NCBI RefSeq assembly: GCF_900101595.1
Contig: NZ_FMYY01000001.1
Coordinates: forward strand, 378,072 to 442,071
Length of the DNA: 64,000 nt
DNA from: Paenibacillus sp. cl123
Lineage (GTDB): Bacteria > Bacillota > Bacilli > Paenibacillales > NBRC-103111
Direction of reading: 5' to 3'
In this document: in pieces, positions 51,846 to 60,607 of the stretch
How positions within the stretch are numbered: the stretch's first letter is position 1
Layout of the letters: every line of letters starts with the position of its first letter
Made by a program: the position numbers and the translations under genes
The notes under the pieces: generated by a model
Seen by the model: the letters and a program-made list of their open reading frames with translations, nothing else
Told to the model about the DNA's origin: nothing
The model's database searches: none

Positions 51846-53785
51846 GCGCTATTGTGGCGGTAATCGGAAGCGGGCAGCTCTCGAACCTGGTTTGCAACGA
51901 GCTGCTTTCCGAATGCGAGATCGTTCGCCAACCCGATTTTCAGGCCGGAATACCGGAAGCGGTAAAGCTGGCATTGGTGCTGCATGATGCTTGGCATCCT
52001 GCGGTTCACCGCGAAGCCGAGACGGTGCTGCGGCAAGCTGGCGCGCCCTGGCTGCGCGGCTTCGTTGCTTGGGGCGAAGGGGTGGTCGGACCGTTAGTCC
52101 GCCCGGATGCGCAGGGCTGCTCCCAATGCGCCGATACGAGACGGCTCATGGCGGGACGCGACCGCAAGGAGATGTGGGAGCTGCAGCAGCAGCTCGCCTT
52201 GCAAGGGGAAAACAAGCGGGACGTGTGGGCATCGCGCACGGGACTTTTGCAGGTGGCCCATTTGCTGGCGGTGGAAGCAAGGAAGGTGATTCACGGGAAC
52301 TCCGGTTCTTTGGAGGGACGTATTTTATTAATCAACATGAATACGCTGAACAGTTCTCGCCATTTTTTCCTGTCCGACCCGATGTGTCCGGTTTGCAGCC
52401 GGCTGCCTGACGATTCCAAGGAAGCGGCCCGCATTGCGCTTCAGCCAAACCCCAAGATCAGTGCGGACAGCTACCGCTGCCGTTCCATAGAGGAGCTGAA
52501 ATCGTTTCTGGCCAAAGATTACCTGGATAGCCGGACCGGCTTTCTGAACGGGAAAATGCGCGATCTTATTTCACCCTTCGCCGATGCGAGCGTCAATTTG
52601 CCCTTGTTCGGGCAAGACGAAGCAACGGCAGGCCGCTCCCATTCCTATGCCGATAGCGAGCTGACGGCCATTTTGGAAAGCTTGGAGCGATATTGCGGCA
52701 TGTCTCCGCGCGGCAAACGAACGGTAATCCGAGACAGCTACCGCAATCTGGAGGCAGATGCGATGAACCCGCTGCAAGTCGGGGTGCATGCCAAGGAGCA
52801 TTATGAGCTTGAAGGCTTTCCCTTTCAACCGTTCGATCCCGATCGTCCGATGGATTGGGTATGGGGATACTCGTTTTTGCGCGAGCGCCCGATTCTCGTT
52901 CCGGAGCTGCTTTCCTATTACAGCATGAGCTGCGGACGAGGATTGGTGTTCGAAACCTCCAATGGCTGCGCGCTGGGCGGAAGCCTGGAGGAAGCGATTT
53001 TTTACGGCATGCTGGAAGCGGTGGAGCGGGATTCGTTCCTGATGACTTGGTACGCGGAGCTGCCGCTGCCGCGCCTCGATCCTTATTCCGTGAACGATCC
53101 GGAATTGCATCTGATGATCGGCCGCCTTCAAGCGGTTGCGGGATTCGACGTCCATCTGTACAACTCTACGATGGAGCATGGTATTCCAAGCGTATGGGCG
53201 ATTGCCAAAAACAATAAAAAGCGGGGAATCAATCTCCTCTGCGCGGCCGGTGCCCATCCCGATCCGGTGCGGGCGGTGAAAAGCGCGATCCACGAATTGG
53301 CCGGCATGCTGCTCTCATTCGAAGAGAAGTTCGAGACGAATCGCGCGGAATATGAACGCATGCTCCAAGATCCATATCAGGTCAGGCATATGGAAGATCA
53401 CTCGATGCTGTACGGATTGCCGCAAGCGGAAGAGCGCCTTCGTTTTTTGCTGGATGAAAACCGTCCGTTGAAAACATTTGCGGAGGAGTTCGGGCCGAAG
53501 GCGCGCCATGCCGATCTAACCGATGATTTGACTGATCTGATACAGGCTTTGCGCAAGGTAAACCTTGATGTGATTGTTGTGGATCAGACCACGCCGGAGA
53601 TCGCGCGCAATGGTCTGTACTGTGTCAAGGTGCTCATTCCCGGACTGCTGCCGATGACGTTTGGCTATCACTTTACACGGTTGACAGGGCTGGAGCGGGT
53701 GCTCCGAGTGCCGGCGGAGCTTGGGTATCGCGAAACGACACTTACGCCCCAGCAGCTCAATCCCCATCCGCATCCGTTTCCGTGA
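51842..53785 (+). CDS. YcaO cyclodehydratase fused to a ThiF-like partner domain
   Basis: A 647-residue enzyme that turns Cys and Ser of the precursor into azoline rings using ATP. The N-terminal ~210 residues are the cyclodehydratase partner domain (IVAVIGSGQLSNLVC, GCSQCADTRRL and the second zinc pair MCPVCSRLP). The YcaO domain follows with SHSYADSELTAILESLERYC (ATP/Mg-binding Glu residues), ERDSFLMTWYAELPLPRL and SAIHELAGMLLSFEEKFE, and it ends in the proline-rich PHPHPFP, the PxPxP tail needed for activity. ATG 51842 is used (GGAGG upstream); it overlaps the previous stop by four bases. Confidence 0.94.
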   Translation: MSAIVAVIGSGQLSNLVCNELLSECEIVRQPDFQAGIPEAVKLALVLHDAWHPAVHREAETVLRQAGAPWLRGFVAWGEGVVGPLVRPDAQGCSQCADTRRLMAGRDRKEMWELQQQLALQGENKRDVWASRTGLLQVAHLLAVEARKVIHGNSGSLEGRILLINMNTLNSSRHFFLSDPMCPVCSRLPDDSKEAARIALQPNPKISADSYRCRSIEELKSFLAKDYLDSRTGFLNGKMRDLISPFADASVNLPLFGQDEATAGRSHSYADSELTAILESLERYCGMSPRGKRTVIRDSYRNLEADAMNPLQVGVHAKEHYELEGFPFQPFDPDRPMDWVWGYSFLRERPILVPELLSYYSMSCGRGLVFETSNGCALGGSLEEAIFYGMLEAVERDSFLMTWYAELPLPRLDPYSVNDPELHLMIGRLQAVAGFDVHLYNSTMEHGIPSVWAIAKNNKKRGINLLCAAGAHPDPVRAVKSAIHELAGMLLSFEEKFETNRAEYERMLQDPYQVRHMEDHSMLYGLPQAEERLRFLLDENRPLKTFAEEFGPKARHADLTDDLTDLIQALRKVNLDVIVVDQTTPEIARNGLYCVKVLIPGLLPMTFGYHFTRLTGLERVLRVPAELGYRETTLTPQQLNPHPHPFP

Positions 53786-53808
53786 AGCCGCTGCCGGGAG
53801 GGAGCAAG

Positions 53809-55389
53809 ATGAGTCTGGAAGCCTTTTTGCACAGTCTGCATTATGAAACGGATAGAGCCAGACCGCCGGATTGGGAAGTGGATTGGGAGGATGCGCCGCT
53901 TAAAGTGAAAATGTACCGGGGACTGCCGGCAGTTCCGCTTTCTCCGGAAGTGCCTCTGACGCTCGAGAGAGGGAGAATGCCCGAGAAACCGGGCCTAAGC
54001 AGCGTCGGCCATATGCTTTGGTACGTATACGGGTTTACACAAATGTGCCAGTCGAGTCCCGCCCCGGGCTCCGCAGCGCAAACAACCGGCTCAATGCAGT
54101 GGTGCCGGCGGTTCGTTCCGTCCGGCGGAGCCTTATATCCGAACGAGATATACGTCTATTTGCACACGGGGGATGCGCCGGCAGGCGTATATCATTACGA
54201 TGCGGCCCATCATCGTTTGGTGCTGCTGCGGGAAGGCAATTTCGCTCCGTACGTTTCCAGGGCGCTTGGCGGCCGTTATGATGTTTCCGCCAGCTTCGGC
54301 ACTGTTTTTGTGTCGACCGTATTTTGGAAAAACTTTTACAAGTATAATAACTTTTCCTACCGCCTTCAGGGGCTGGACGCCGGGGTGCTGACCGGGCAGC
54401 TGCTGGAAGTGGCGAATCGGTTCGGATTCACAGCCGATGTCCATTATCAGTTTCTTGACAGGGCTGTTAACCATCTGCTCGGGTTATCTGAACAGGAAGA
54501 AAGTGTTTATGCGGTCATTCCGCTGTCGGCGGAGCCTGCGGTCAGACGGTCCGATCAAAGCAACGACAGGGAAGGGAATGTCTCTGCCGAAGAATTGTGC
54601 CGGATGCTGCCGGCGGTCCGGCACAGCGCTTACCTCCGATCAAGGAGGATCAAGGATTACCCGATGCTGGTCAAAATGAATGAAGCGTCCTTTCAGGAGG
54701 CTTCGCATTCGTTTAGGGAGATCGGAGGAGGCAGTGATCTCGGTTATGGAGGGCGGGCGTTCGCTTTGCCATACGTAACAAGCCTATGCTACGATTTGGC
54801 AGCAGTCAGCCGGGAGCGCCGTTCACCGGACATGGATTTCGTTTACCGGGAGGTAAACCTTCTGCAGCTGGCCGCCCTGCTGCAGGAGGCTGCGGCTTCC
54901 TTCCGCTATCGGAACGATTTGGACGGAGCGGATGAAACGCTTGTGTCCCGCGTTTCCCTTTATGTCTGCTTGTACGGCGTTGCGGGCATTCCGGACGGCG
55001 CTTACCGTTATGACAGCGCAGGGCATCTGCTGCAGCAAATACGTCCGGGAGACCACCGGGCATGGCTTCAGCATGGGATGTCGCTGCATAATGTCAATCT
55101 GTTTCAAGTGCCAATCTGCTTGCATGTGGCGGGAGATCGGGATCATCTGCTGCCGCAGCTCGGGTATCGGGGATATCGGATCAGACAGATGGAAACGGGG
55201 ATTCTTGTCCAGCGGATCCTGCTCGCGGCATCCGCGCTCGGGATGGGCGGGCATCCGCTTCTAGGGTTCGATACGCAGATAGGCGACGAAATTTACGAAT
55301 TGACGCTGCGCGGGAAAATGAGTCTGATCCAAATTCCGATCGGTCCGTACCGCCAGCGCGCCTGGTTGAAGGGAAGCTTGCATGGCTAA
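53809..55389 (+). CDS. SagB-type dehydrogenase, tandem nitroreductase domains
   Basis: A 526-residue FMN enzyme that oxidizes azolines to azoles. Two nitroreductase-fold halves are visible: the first has RFVPSGGALYPNEIYVYL and GVYHYDAAHHRLVLLREG; the second has DMDFVYREVNLLQLAALLQE and GIPDGAYRYDSAGHLL and GMGGHPLLGFD, and seems less complete in its FMN-binding part (no GGALYP). ATG 53809 with GGGAGGG upstream is chosen; a GTG at 53782 overlaps the previous stop but lacks a ribosome site. It is the last gene of the cluster, followed by a terminator. Confidence 0.92.
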   Translation: MSLEAFLHSLHYETDRARPPDWEVDWEDAPLKVKMYRGLPAVPLSPEVPLTLERGRMPEKPGLSSVGHMLWYVYGFTQMCQSSPAPGSAAQTTGSMQWCRRFVPSGGALYPNEIYVYLHTGDAPAGVYHYDAAHHRLVLLREGNFAPYVSRALGGRYDVSASFGTVFVSTVFWKNFYKYNNFSYRLQGLDAGVLTGQLLEVANRFGFTADVHYQFLDRAVNHLLGLSEQEESVYAVIPLSAEPAVRRSDQSNDREGNVSAEELCRMLPAVRHSAYLRSRRIKDYPMLVKMNEASFQEASHSFREIGGGSDLGYGGRAFALPYVTSLCYDLAAVSRERRSPDMDFVYREVNLLQLAALLQEAAASFRYRNDLDGADETLVSRVSLYVCLYGVAGIPDGAYRYDSAGHLLQQIRPGDHRAWLQHGMSLHNVNLFQVPICLHVAGDRDHLLPQLGYRGYRIRQMETGILVQRILLAASALGMGGHPLLGFDTQIGDEIYELTLRGKMSLIQIPIGPYRQRAWLKGSLHG

Positions 55390-55437
55390 CGTTTGTACAG
55401 CCAGGCGATGCTTCTCCGGTTCAAAAGAAATTTCGCG

Positions 55438-55467
55438 AGCCCGAGCAGGAAACTGCCCGGGCTTTTA
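55438..55467 (+). terminator. Terminator of the TOMM operon
   Basis: AGCCCGAGCAG-GAAA-CTGCCCGGGCT followed by TTTTAAT. Confidence 0.85.
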
Positions 55468-55474
55468 ATCTGTT

Positions 55475-56920
55475 TTATTGGACCCATGGAACAATCTCGA
55501 ATACAGTGCCCAGGTTAGAATCGGCCACTTTCATAGAGCCGTAAACCCCCAAATAAAGCCGGGATTGACTCAAGTTAGTTCCCAATCCAACATAATAAGC
55601 GGCTTGAGAGCCGAAATCGTAATCCGTTTCAATTATAGTATAATCATTTGGTTTGCACTCCGTTTTGATCCTGGTATAAGCCAAAACTCCTCTAACAGGC
55701 GAATTTGCTTGCTTCCGAGCAAGGTCCGTAAACACGACGCTCCCCGTTAAGTCAGGGATTCCGTTGCCGCTATACGGCTGAACGCCTGTCAGTGCCGTTC
55801 CTCCGAACTTGCCTGGTCGGGGATCTTTATGATAATAACTGGTTAAAGGCTGCAGACGCAGCACTGAAGTTTGCAGCGCCTCATCGTAATAGGCCATGTA
55901 ATTCTTGTTCAACATCGAGTTTGCCGAACATTCTCTCGGCACGGATGTAGGCAAAGCGCCTTCCCACCCTCGCCAGCCCAAGTTAATAAGCTCTTCTTGG
56001 GCAAGCTCAAGCCCCGTCTTGGAAGCTTGAACAACTTGAGTAACCGGTATAGGTTTATAATGAACGAATGAAAAGACGGATTCCACCAGATCTTGACCGA
56101 CATTTCCTACGTATTTCACATATTGATTAGTGAACTTTTGATAGGAAATGCCCGTTGTATTTCGTACTCCTCTGGCGATGACCGTAAGTGTTTCCTGAAT
56201 AGGCACGGACAGCTCATGAAACCGCGTAACGACGGAGGGATTATCTGCAGATGTATTCATGCCTACATCAATTTCAATGATTTTACCTGCAAGCTCCATC
56301 ATGTTTTGGCTTAAATTAAACGGGTCATAGGCTGATCCGCCATCTCCCGTCGTCAAAACCAGCTTTCCTGTTTCAGGTGAAAAGTTTAAGCTGTTGACGC
56401 CATTATGATTTAAAAAGGGCCTTCTCAAATTGAGGAGTGTACGACGCCTATGAGGCTGACCGTTCGCTGGCAGAATCCATTCTTCGACGGTATCGATATG
56501 GTCATATTGTTTCTCCCTATTTGTCCACTTCAGGTTTAAAGTGCCGGGATCACACGGGTTAGGTTTAAAAGCTTCGGAAAAAGCTGTGGGACCCTGGGTT
56601 CCGGCTGCGGAGTAATGGAGGTAGAACAACCCGTTATAGTAAAATTGGGGGTGAAAGGCTAGACCTAACAGTCCTCGTTCGTCGTATCCGCCGCTGGAGC
56701 CGCCTAGTTTTAAGACCCGTGAACGAATATCGGCAAATGTTCCAATAACTCCGTGTCTGATGTAAAAGATTTCGCCGACCTGAGTCGCAACAATTATGCT
56801 TTCGATCGAATCCCCCGGAAAGATAGTTGTCTTTATAACGGTAGGCATATTTATCCTGCTGACAATAGGCTGCAGACGAACTTTAACTTTTTTCAACTGC
56901 ATGTCCCTCCCGGTTTCCAT
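55475..56920 (-). CDS. PQQ-dependent sugar dehydrogenase-like protein (GSDH family)
   Basis: A 481-residue six-bladed beta-propeller related to soluble glucose/sorbosone dehydrogenases. Seen: ESIIVATQVGEIFYIRHGVI, ERGLLGLAFHPQFYYNGLFY (the family hallmark), FLNHNGVNSLNFSPETGKL with the catalytic-type His, LVLTTGDGGSAYDPFNLSQ and LGWRGWEGALP (the Ca/PQQ-site region). There is no signal peptide, unusual for an enzyme that normally acts outside the cell. It converges on the SagB gene and is probably unrelated to the bacteriocin. GGGAGGG precedes the ATG. Confidence 0.85.
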   Translation of the reverse strand: METGRDMQLKKVKVRLQPIVSRINMPTVIKTTIFPGDSIESIIVATQVGEIFYIRHGVIGTFADIRSRVLKLGGSSGGYDERGLLGLAFHPQFYYNGLFYLHYSAAGTQGPTAFSEAFKPNPCDPGTLNLKWTNREKQYDHIDTVEEWILPANGQPHRRRTLLNLRRPFLNHNGVNSLNFSPETGKLVLTTGDGGSAYDPFNLSQNMMELAGKIIEIDVGMNTSADNPSVVTRFHELSVPIQETLTVIARGVRNTTGISYQKFTNQYVKYVGNVGQDLVESVFSFVHYKPIPVTQVVQASKTGLELAQEELINLGWRGWEGALPTSVPRECSANSMLNKNYMAYYDEALQTSVLRLQPLTSYYHKDPRPGKFGGTALTGVQPYSGNGIPDLTGSVVFTDLARKQANSPVRGVLAYTRIKTECKPNDYTIIETDYDFGSQAAYYVGLGTNLSQSRLYLGVYGSMKVADSNLGTVFEIVPWVQ

Positions 56921-57114
56921 TATCTTTATTAACGTATGCCGGGGAGTTTTGACTTAAACCTCTTTATTTACTTGGCTCGGTGCCGATTTCGAGCAAATGG
57001 CCGGTTCTTGCTCTCCATACGCTGGAGGAGTTGACGCATATTTGAACATGACATACTGTCGTCATATTGGGGGTGTTAAAATAAATCAAGACCATGCAAA
57101 GGGGAGATCAGATT

Positions 57115-57741
57115 ATGAGCAAGAAGATCGATTACAAGAAAGATTTTAAACCTCTTTATTTACCGAAAACGTCGCCGGAAATTGTGGAAGTGCCGAGGAT
57201 GCCGTTTTTTATGGTCAGTGGTTCCGGTGACCCTAACGGCGCGGAATTTGCCGCAGCGGTAGAGGCTTTGTACAGTTTGAGTTACGCCGTAAGAATGTCT
57301 TACAAAAGTGACGATGTGCCGCCAGGGTACTACGAATATACGGTTTTTCCGCTTGAAGGCGTGTGGGACTTGCTTGACCTGACCAAGCCTGCGACAGACA
57401 AAACAAATTTGAAGTATACGATTATGATCCGCCAGCCGGATTTTTTGACAGCCCCATGGTTTGAGCGGTTTCTCGAACAAACGAAAAAGAAAAAACCTAA
57501 TCCGTTTCTCGAAAAGGTCCGGTTTGAGGACGTGGAGGAAGGGACATGCTGCCAAATGATGCATCTCGGAAGCTTTGAGAATGAACCGGCAAGCTTCGCT
57601 CGAATGGAAGCGTTTTGTGCGGAGAATGGGTATAGCCGCAGCAGCAAAATTCATCGGGAGATTTATTTGTCAAATCCTCGAAAGACTGTACCGGAAAAGC
57701 TGAAAACAGTGTTAAGATTTTTTGTGCGGCAATCGGTATGA
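57115..57741 (+). CDS. GyrI-like domain protein
   Basis: 208 residues from ATG 57115 (AAGGGGAG upstream). YLPKTSPEIVEVPRMPFFMV, ALYSLSYAVRMSYKSDDVPP, VFPLEGVWDLLD and the Cys-Cys segment GTCCQMMHLGSFENEPASF match the GyrI-like small-molecule-binding family of Bacillales (YvaD/'GyrI-like' type). It stands alone and has no DNA-binding domain. Possible role: sequestering or hydrolysing cationic or cyclopropanone-type compounds. Confidence 0.88.
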   Translation: MSKKIDYKKDFKPLYLPKTSPEIVEVPRMPFFMVSGSGDPNGAEFAAAVEALYSLSYAVRMSYKSDDVPPGYYEYTVFPLEGVWDLLDLTKPATDKTNLKYTIMIRQPDFLTAPWFERFLEQTKKKKPNPFLEKVRFEDVEEGTCCQMMHLGSFENEPASFARMEAFCAENGYSRSSKIHREIYLSNPRKTVPEKLKTVLRFFVRQSV

Positions 57742-57791
57742 TAAAATGGTGGCGATTGGCAGACCTCGTGAATAACAATTAGGAGGCAACT

Positions 57792-57854
57792 ATGATCAAG
57801 GAAACTGACGGGCTTTCGGGTTTTGTGCAAACCGAAGAGCTGCTGCCATTTTGA
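57792..57854 (+). CDS. 20-residue open frame with strong ribosome site
   Basis: MIKETDGLSGFVQTEELLPF, preceded by AGGAGG at five bases. Small enough to be chance, but together with the next small frame it forms a possible translated leader ahead of the AraC-type gene. Confidence 0.3.
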   Translation: MIKETDGLSGFVQTEELLPF

Positions 57855-57868
57855 GGAGGATTGGAACG

Positions 57869-57970
57869 ATGATGATTGAGGCTGTAGATGATGCTGTGAG
57901 CCGGCTCTTGTCAACTGAAGCTGCTCGCGCAAAAACAAATGGGTTGTCGGAGGGCGGCCTGCGTAGATGA
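57869..57970 (+). CDS. 33-residue open frame coupled to the AraC-type gene
   Basis: MMIEAVDDAVSRLLSTEAAR and 13 more residues, with GAGGAGG upstream, overlapping the regulator start by four bases (ATGA). The overlap suggests that its translation helps start the regulator. No family recognised. Confidence 0.4.
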   Translation: MMIEAVDDAVSRLLSTEAARAKTNGLSEGGLRR

Positions 57971-59118
57971 GCAAGGATGAGACAAATACGAGGTCGCCAA
58001 GATCGATTTTGGATAGAATAGAGAGAAGTGCAGCTTATATGGAAGCCAATTTCGGAGAAAGGCTGACAAGAGAAAAGCTTGCCCAGCTGGCCGGGCTGAG
58101 ACCGGAGCATTATTCCCGGTTGTTTAAACAATACAAGCTGAAATCTCCGATCGATTATTTGACGGAACTGCGTATCCAGGCGGCGAAGCTGCTGTTGCGG
58201 CGCCGGGATCTGACGGTCAGGCAAGTGGCGCGGGCGGTTGGATTTGAAGATCCGTATTATTTCAGCCGCCGCTTCAGCTTGCATACGGGGATGGCTCCGT
58301 CGGAATATAAGCGACAGCCGCAATTGCGTGTGGTCGCCGTTGACTATTATGGACATTTGCGGGCGCTTGGCATCCGGCCTGTTGGAGTGAGCGCAGGGAT
58401 GGTTGGGCTGAAGGGGCTTCACGCGGACTGGTCTGAAGATGCCGTTGACATCGGCATAGATGATTTTCCCTATTATGACCTTGCTGCAGTTGAGCGATTA
58501 CAGCCCGATGCTATTTGCGTGCCTGTCTCCTGGATGAAGCGTGAACAAAGCGAAGCGCTGCTTGTAGAGGCGGATACTAAAAAAGACCCTTTGTACAGTC
58601 AATTCAAAGTAATAGGAGCCGCATTGGGGCTGGATAAGCAGGTTGAGGACTGGCTGCGCATGTATGAAGAAAGGTCTTCGGCGCTGCGCCGCAGGCTGGA
58701 GGCGAGGATGGGGGGACAATCGATCGCGATTCTTCGCATTCGCACCGCCTATATTCAGATTTACGGAAATGAAATTATGGGCTATGGGGTGTACAAATCG
58801 CTTGGCTTGACGCCTCCTCCTAAGCTAGCCAAACAATTTGAGATCAACGGAAATTATCATTCGACGGTTATCTCCCTGGAAGAACTGCCTTTTTATCATG
58901 CCGATCATCTCATCGTTGTTGTACAGCCTGACGAAGAAACGGAGCAGCTATGGATGGACATTCAGAAGTCTTCCGTCTGGCTGGACTTCCCGGCAGTTCG
59001 CAAAGGCCATATTTATCGGGTGGATGTTCACCGGTGGCTAGCCTATGATCCGCTCTCCATTATGGCGCAGATGGAAGAAGCTGCAGAGTTGCTTGGAGCA
59101 AGCTGCGTCGAAGAATAA
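57967..59118 (+). CDS. AraC-family regulator fused to a siderophore-binding-like domain (Btr-like)
   Basis: A 383-residue regulator. Residues about 10-115 hold the two helix-turn-helices of AraC proteins (RLTREKLAQLAGLRPEHYSR, TVRQVARAVGFEDPYYFSRR). From about 120 it continues as a substrate-binding-protein fold of the siderophore type (VVAVDYYGHLRALGIRPVGV, AAVERLQPDAICVP, HADHLIVVVQPDEETEQLW). This layout matches Btr of Bacillus subtilis, which binds a ferric siderophore and activates its uptake genes. It precedes a siderophore-binding lipoprotein gene. No ribosome site of its own is obvious, so it relies on the upstream small frame. Confidence 0.9.
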   Translation: MSKDETNTRSPRSILDRIERSAAYMEANFGERLTREKLAQLAGLRPEHYSRLFKQYKLKSPIDYLTELRIQAAKLLLRRRDLTVRQVARAVGFEDPYYFSRRFSLHTGMAPSEYKRQPQLRVVAVDYYGHLRALGIRPVGVSAGMVGLKGLHADWSEDAVDIGIDDFPYYDLAAVERLQPDAICVPVSWMKREQSEALLVEADTKKDPLYSQFKVIGAALGLDKQVEDWLRMYEERSSALRRRLEARMGGQSIAILRIRTAYIQIYGNEIMGYGVYKSLGLTPPPKLAKQFEINGNYHSTVISLEELPFYHADHLIVVVQPDEETEQLWMDIQKSSVWLDFPAVRKGHIYRVDVHRWLAYDPLSIMAQMEEAAELLGASCVEE

Positions 59119-59188
59119 TCGCCATATAAATGCACAATAATCCATCCCCGGTCGTCAGCGTGTATGGCTCTCATAAAAAAGCTGATGC

Positions 59189-59215
59189 TATAATCGATTA
59201 TGATAATCGTTATCA
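59189..59215 (+). promoter_or_regulatory. -10 box and Fur box of the siderophore-binding gene
   Basis: TATAAT at 59189-59194 is followed at 59201-59215 by TGATAATCGTTATCA, which matches the 7-1-7 Fur consensus of Bacillus (TGATAATNATTATCA) except for one base. Iron repression is therefore expected. No good -35 box is seen, consistent with a need for the AraC-type activator. Confidence 0.85.
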
Positions 59216-59239
59216 ATGAATCGGAGGGAATGGAGAGCT

Positions 59240-60190
59240 ATGAAAGTGAAATACCGAGTTAGAGGCTGGCATATGGCGTTTATGCTGGCGCTTGTGTTTG
59301 CGCTTGCGGGGTGCAGCACTTCGACGGGGAAACCTTCCGGCGATGCGCCAACAAGAGAATTTATAGATGATATGGGGAGGCATGTAGACATTCCGACGAA
59401 TCCGCAAAACGTGGTGCTGTGTGAATTTTCGCCGATTGCGCTTACGATTGGCCTTAAGCCGGCAGCCGTTTGCAATAATGACTTTCTTAATTCGTTTACC
59501 AAGGCATCGCTCGAAGGGATTGAGTCTGTAGGCGATCCGCCCAATGTCGAGAAAATAGTGTCCATTTCACCGGATCTGATGGTGTTCAGCTCGGTATACC
59601 CTAAAATATACCGGGAAGTTATGGATCAAATAGAAAAAATAGCTCCGGTTGTGTATGTGAATTTCACGGACCCGATTTATGATGTTTTTCCCAAGGTTGC
59701 CGATGCGCTCGGGAAAAAATCTCAAGTGGAAGACTGGATCAAAGGTTTTGAAGCCGACAGGACTGGAGCGCGGGAGAAAATAAAGCAGGCCATCGGAGAT
59801 GAGACAGTTTCCATTTTACGTATTGCCAAAGGGGACTTGCGCGTCTATCTGAGTACAAACTTCGGCGGTTATGTCGTGAGAAATGCTCTGCAAGCTAAAG
59901 CCGTTGCTAAAGTTCAGGCGGAGATCGACAAGGACCGCTGGAAAAATGCAGTGGCCATCTCGCATGAGCTGCTTCCGGAGTATGCGGGCGATCATCTGCT
60001 GCTGATCGTGGAGGATGAGGAGCAGTACAAGGAAATTCAGCAAATGGCCTTGTGGAAAGGGCTGCCCGCTGTCAAAAATGGACAAGTATATTTGCTCGAG
60101 GCCGGCAAATATTACAATTCCGATATCATCACGATCCGAGAAACGATGAAGGAAGTCGCCGATTTGTTAGCATCCGGCAAATCCAAGTAA
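59240..60190 (+). CDS. Iron-siderophore substrate-binding lipoprotein
   Basis: A 316-residue lipoprotein. Signal peptide and lipobox: WHMAFMLALVFALAGCS. The FecB/FhuD-type fold is recognisable in REFIDDMGRHVDIPTNPQNV, EKIVSISPDLMVFSSVYPK and YAGDHLLLIVEDEEQYKEIQ. ATG 59240 is chosen, 24 bases after the Fur box with GGAG upstream. No permease or ATPase gene follows; a terminator ends the transcript, so the transporter must be elsewhere. Its C-terminal half is clearly related to the same part of the upstream AraC fusion, suggesting both see the same siderophore. Confidence 0.92.
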   Translation: MKVKYRVRGWHMAFMLALVFALAGCSTSTGKPSGDAPTREFIDDMGRHVDIPTNPQNVVLCEFSPIALTIGLKPAAVCNNDFLNSFTKASLEGIESVGDPPNVEKIVSISPDLMVFSSVYPKIYREVMDQIEKIAPVVYVNFTDPIYDVFPKVADALGKKSQVEDWIKGFEADRTGAREKIKQAIGDETVSILRIAKGDLRVYLSTNFGGYVVRNALQAKAVAKVQAEIDKDRWKNAVAISHELLPEYAGDHLLLIVEDEEQYKEIQQMALWKGLPAVKNGQVYLLEAGKYYNSDIITIRETMKEVADLLASGKSK

Positions 60191-60214
60191 AGGACGCGTG
60201 TGCTGCTATACAGC

Positions 60215-60258
60215 AAAAAGGTACAGTTCCTCCCTAAATGAGGAATTGTACCTTTTTG
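60215..60258 (+). terminator. Strong terminator after the lipoprotein gene
   Basis: AAAAAGGTACAGTTCCTC pairs with GAGGAATTGTACCTTTTT (one G-T pair). The remaining space to HelD (60259-60607) holds no gene; a possible leader of unknown function. Confidence 0.9.
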
Positions 60259-60607
60259 TTTAGCGGTTCGTTTCCATGAGTCGGGGTCAGGGGTTAGCGA
60301 TACCGGAATTTATAAAAAATAGTATTGAACGCAAACAAACGCCATGATATAATCAATAGCGTTATTGACAAATTGAATTTTCAGGTGTTTACAATTTCAT
60401 CCCTATCTTAATTGTACATCTGGAGCTTCGGTTTGTCAATGCTCTTTTTTTAGAGCAAAAAAGTTTAACTTCACGCAAGCGGCAAGGCGTGAGGGAACTT
60501 TCTGCTCGCAAGAAAAGCTAGCGTCAGAACACGCAGGTATCTTCCTCGTAAGGGCCCCGATCGGCAGCTTATCTTATCCGGGAAATGGAAAAAGGAGTGT
60601 GTTCCGT

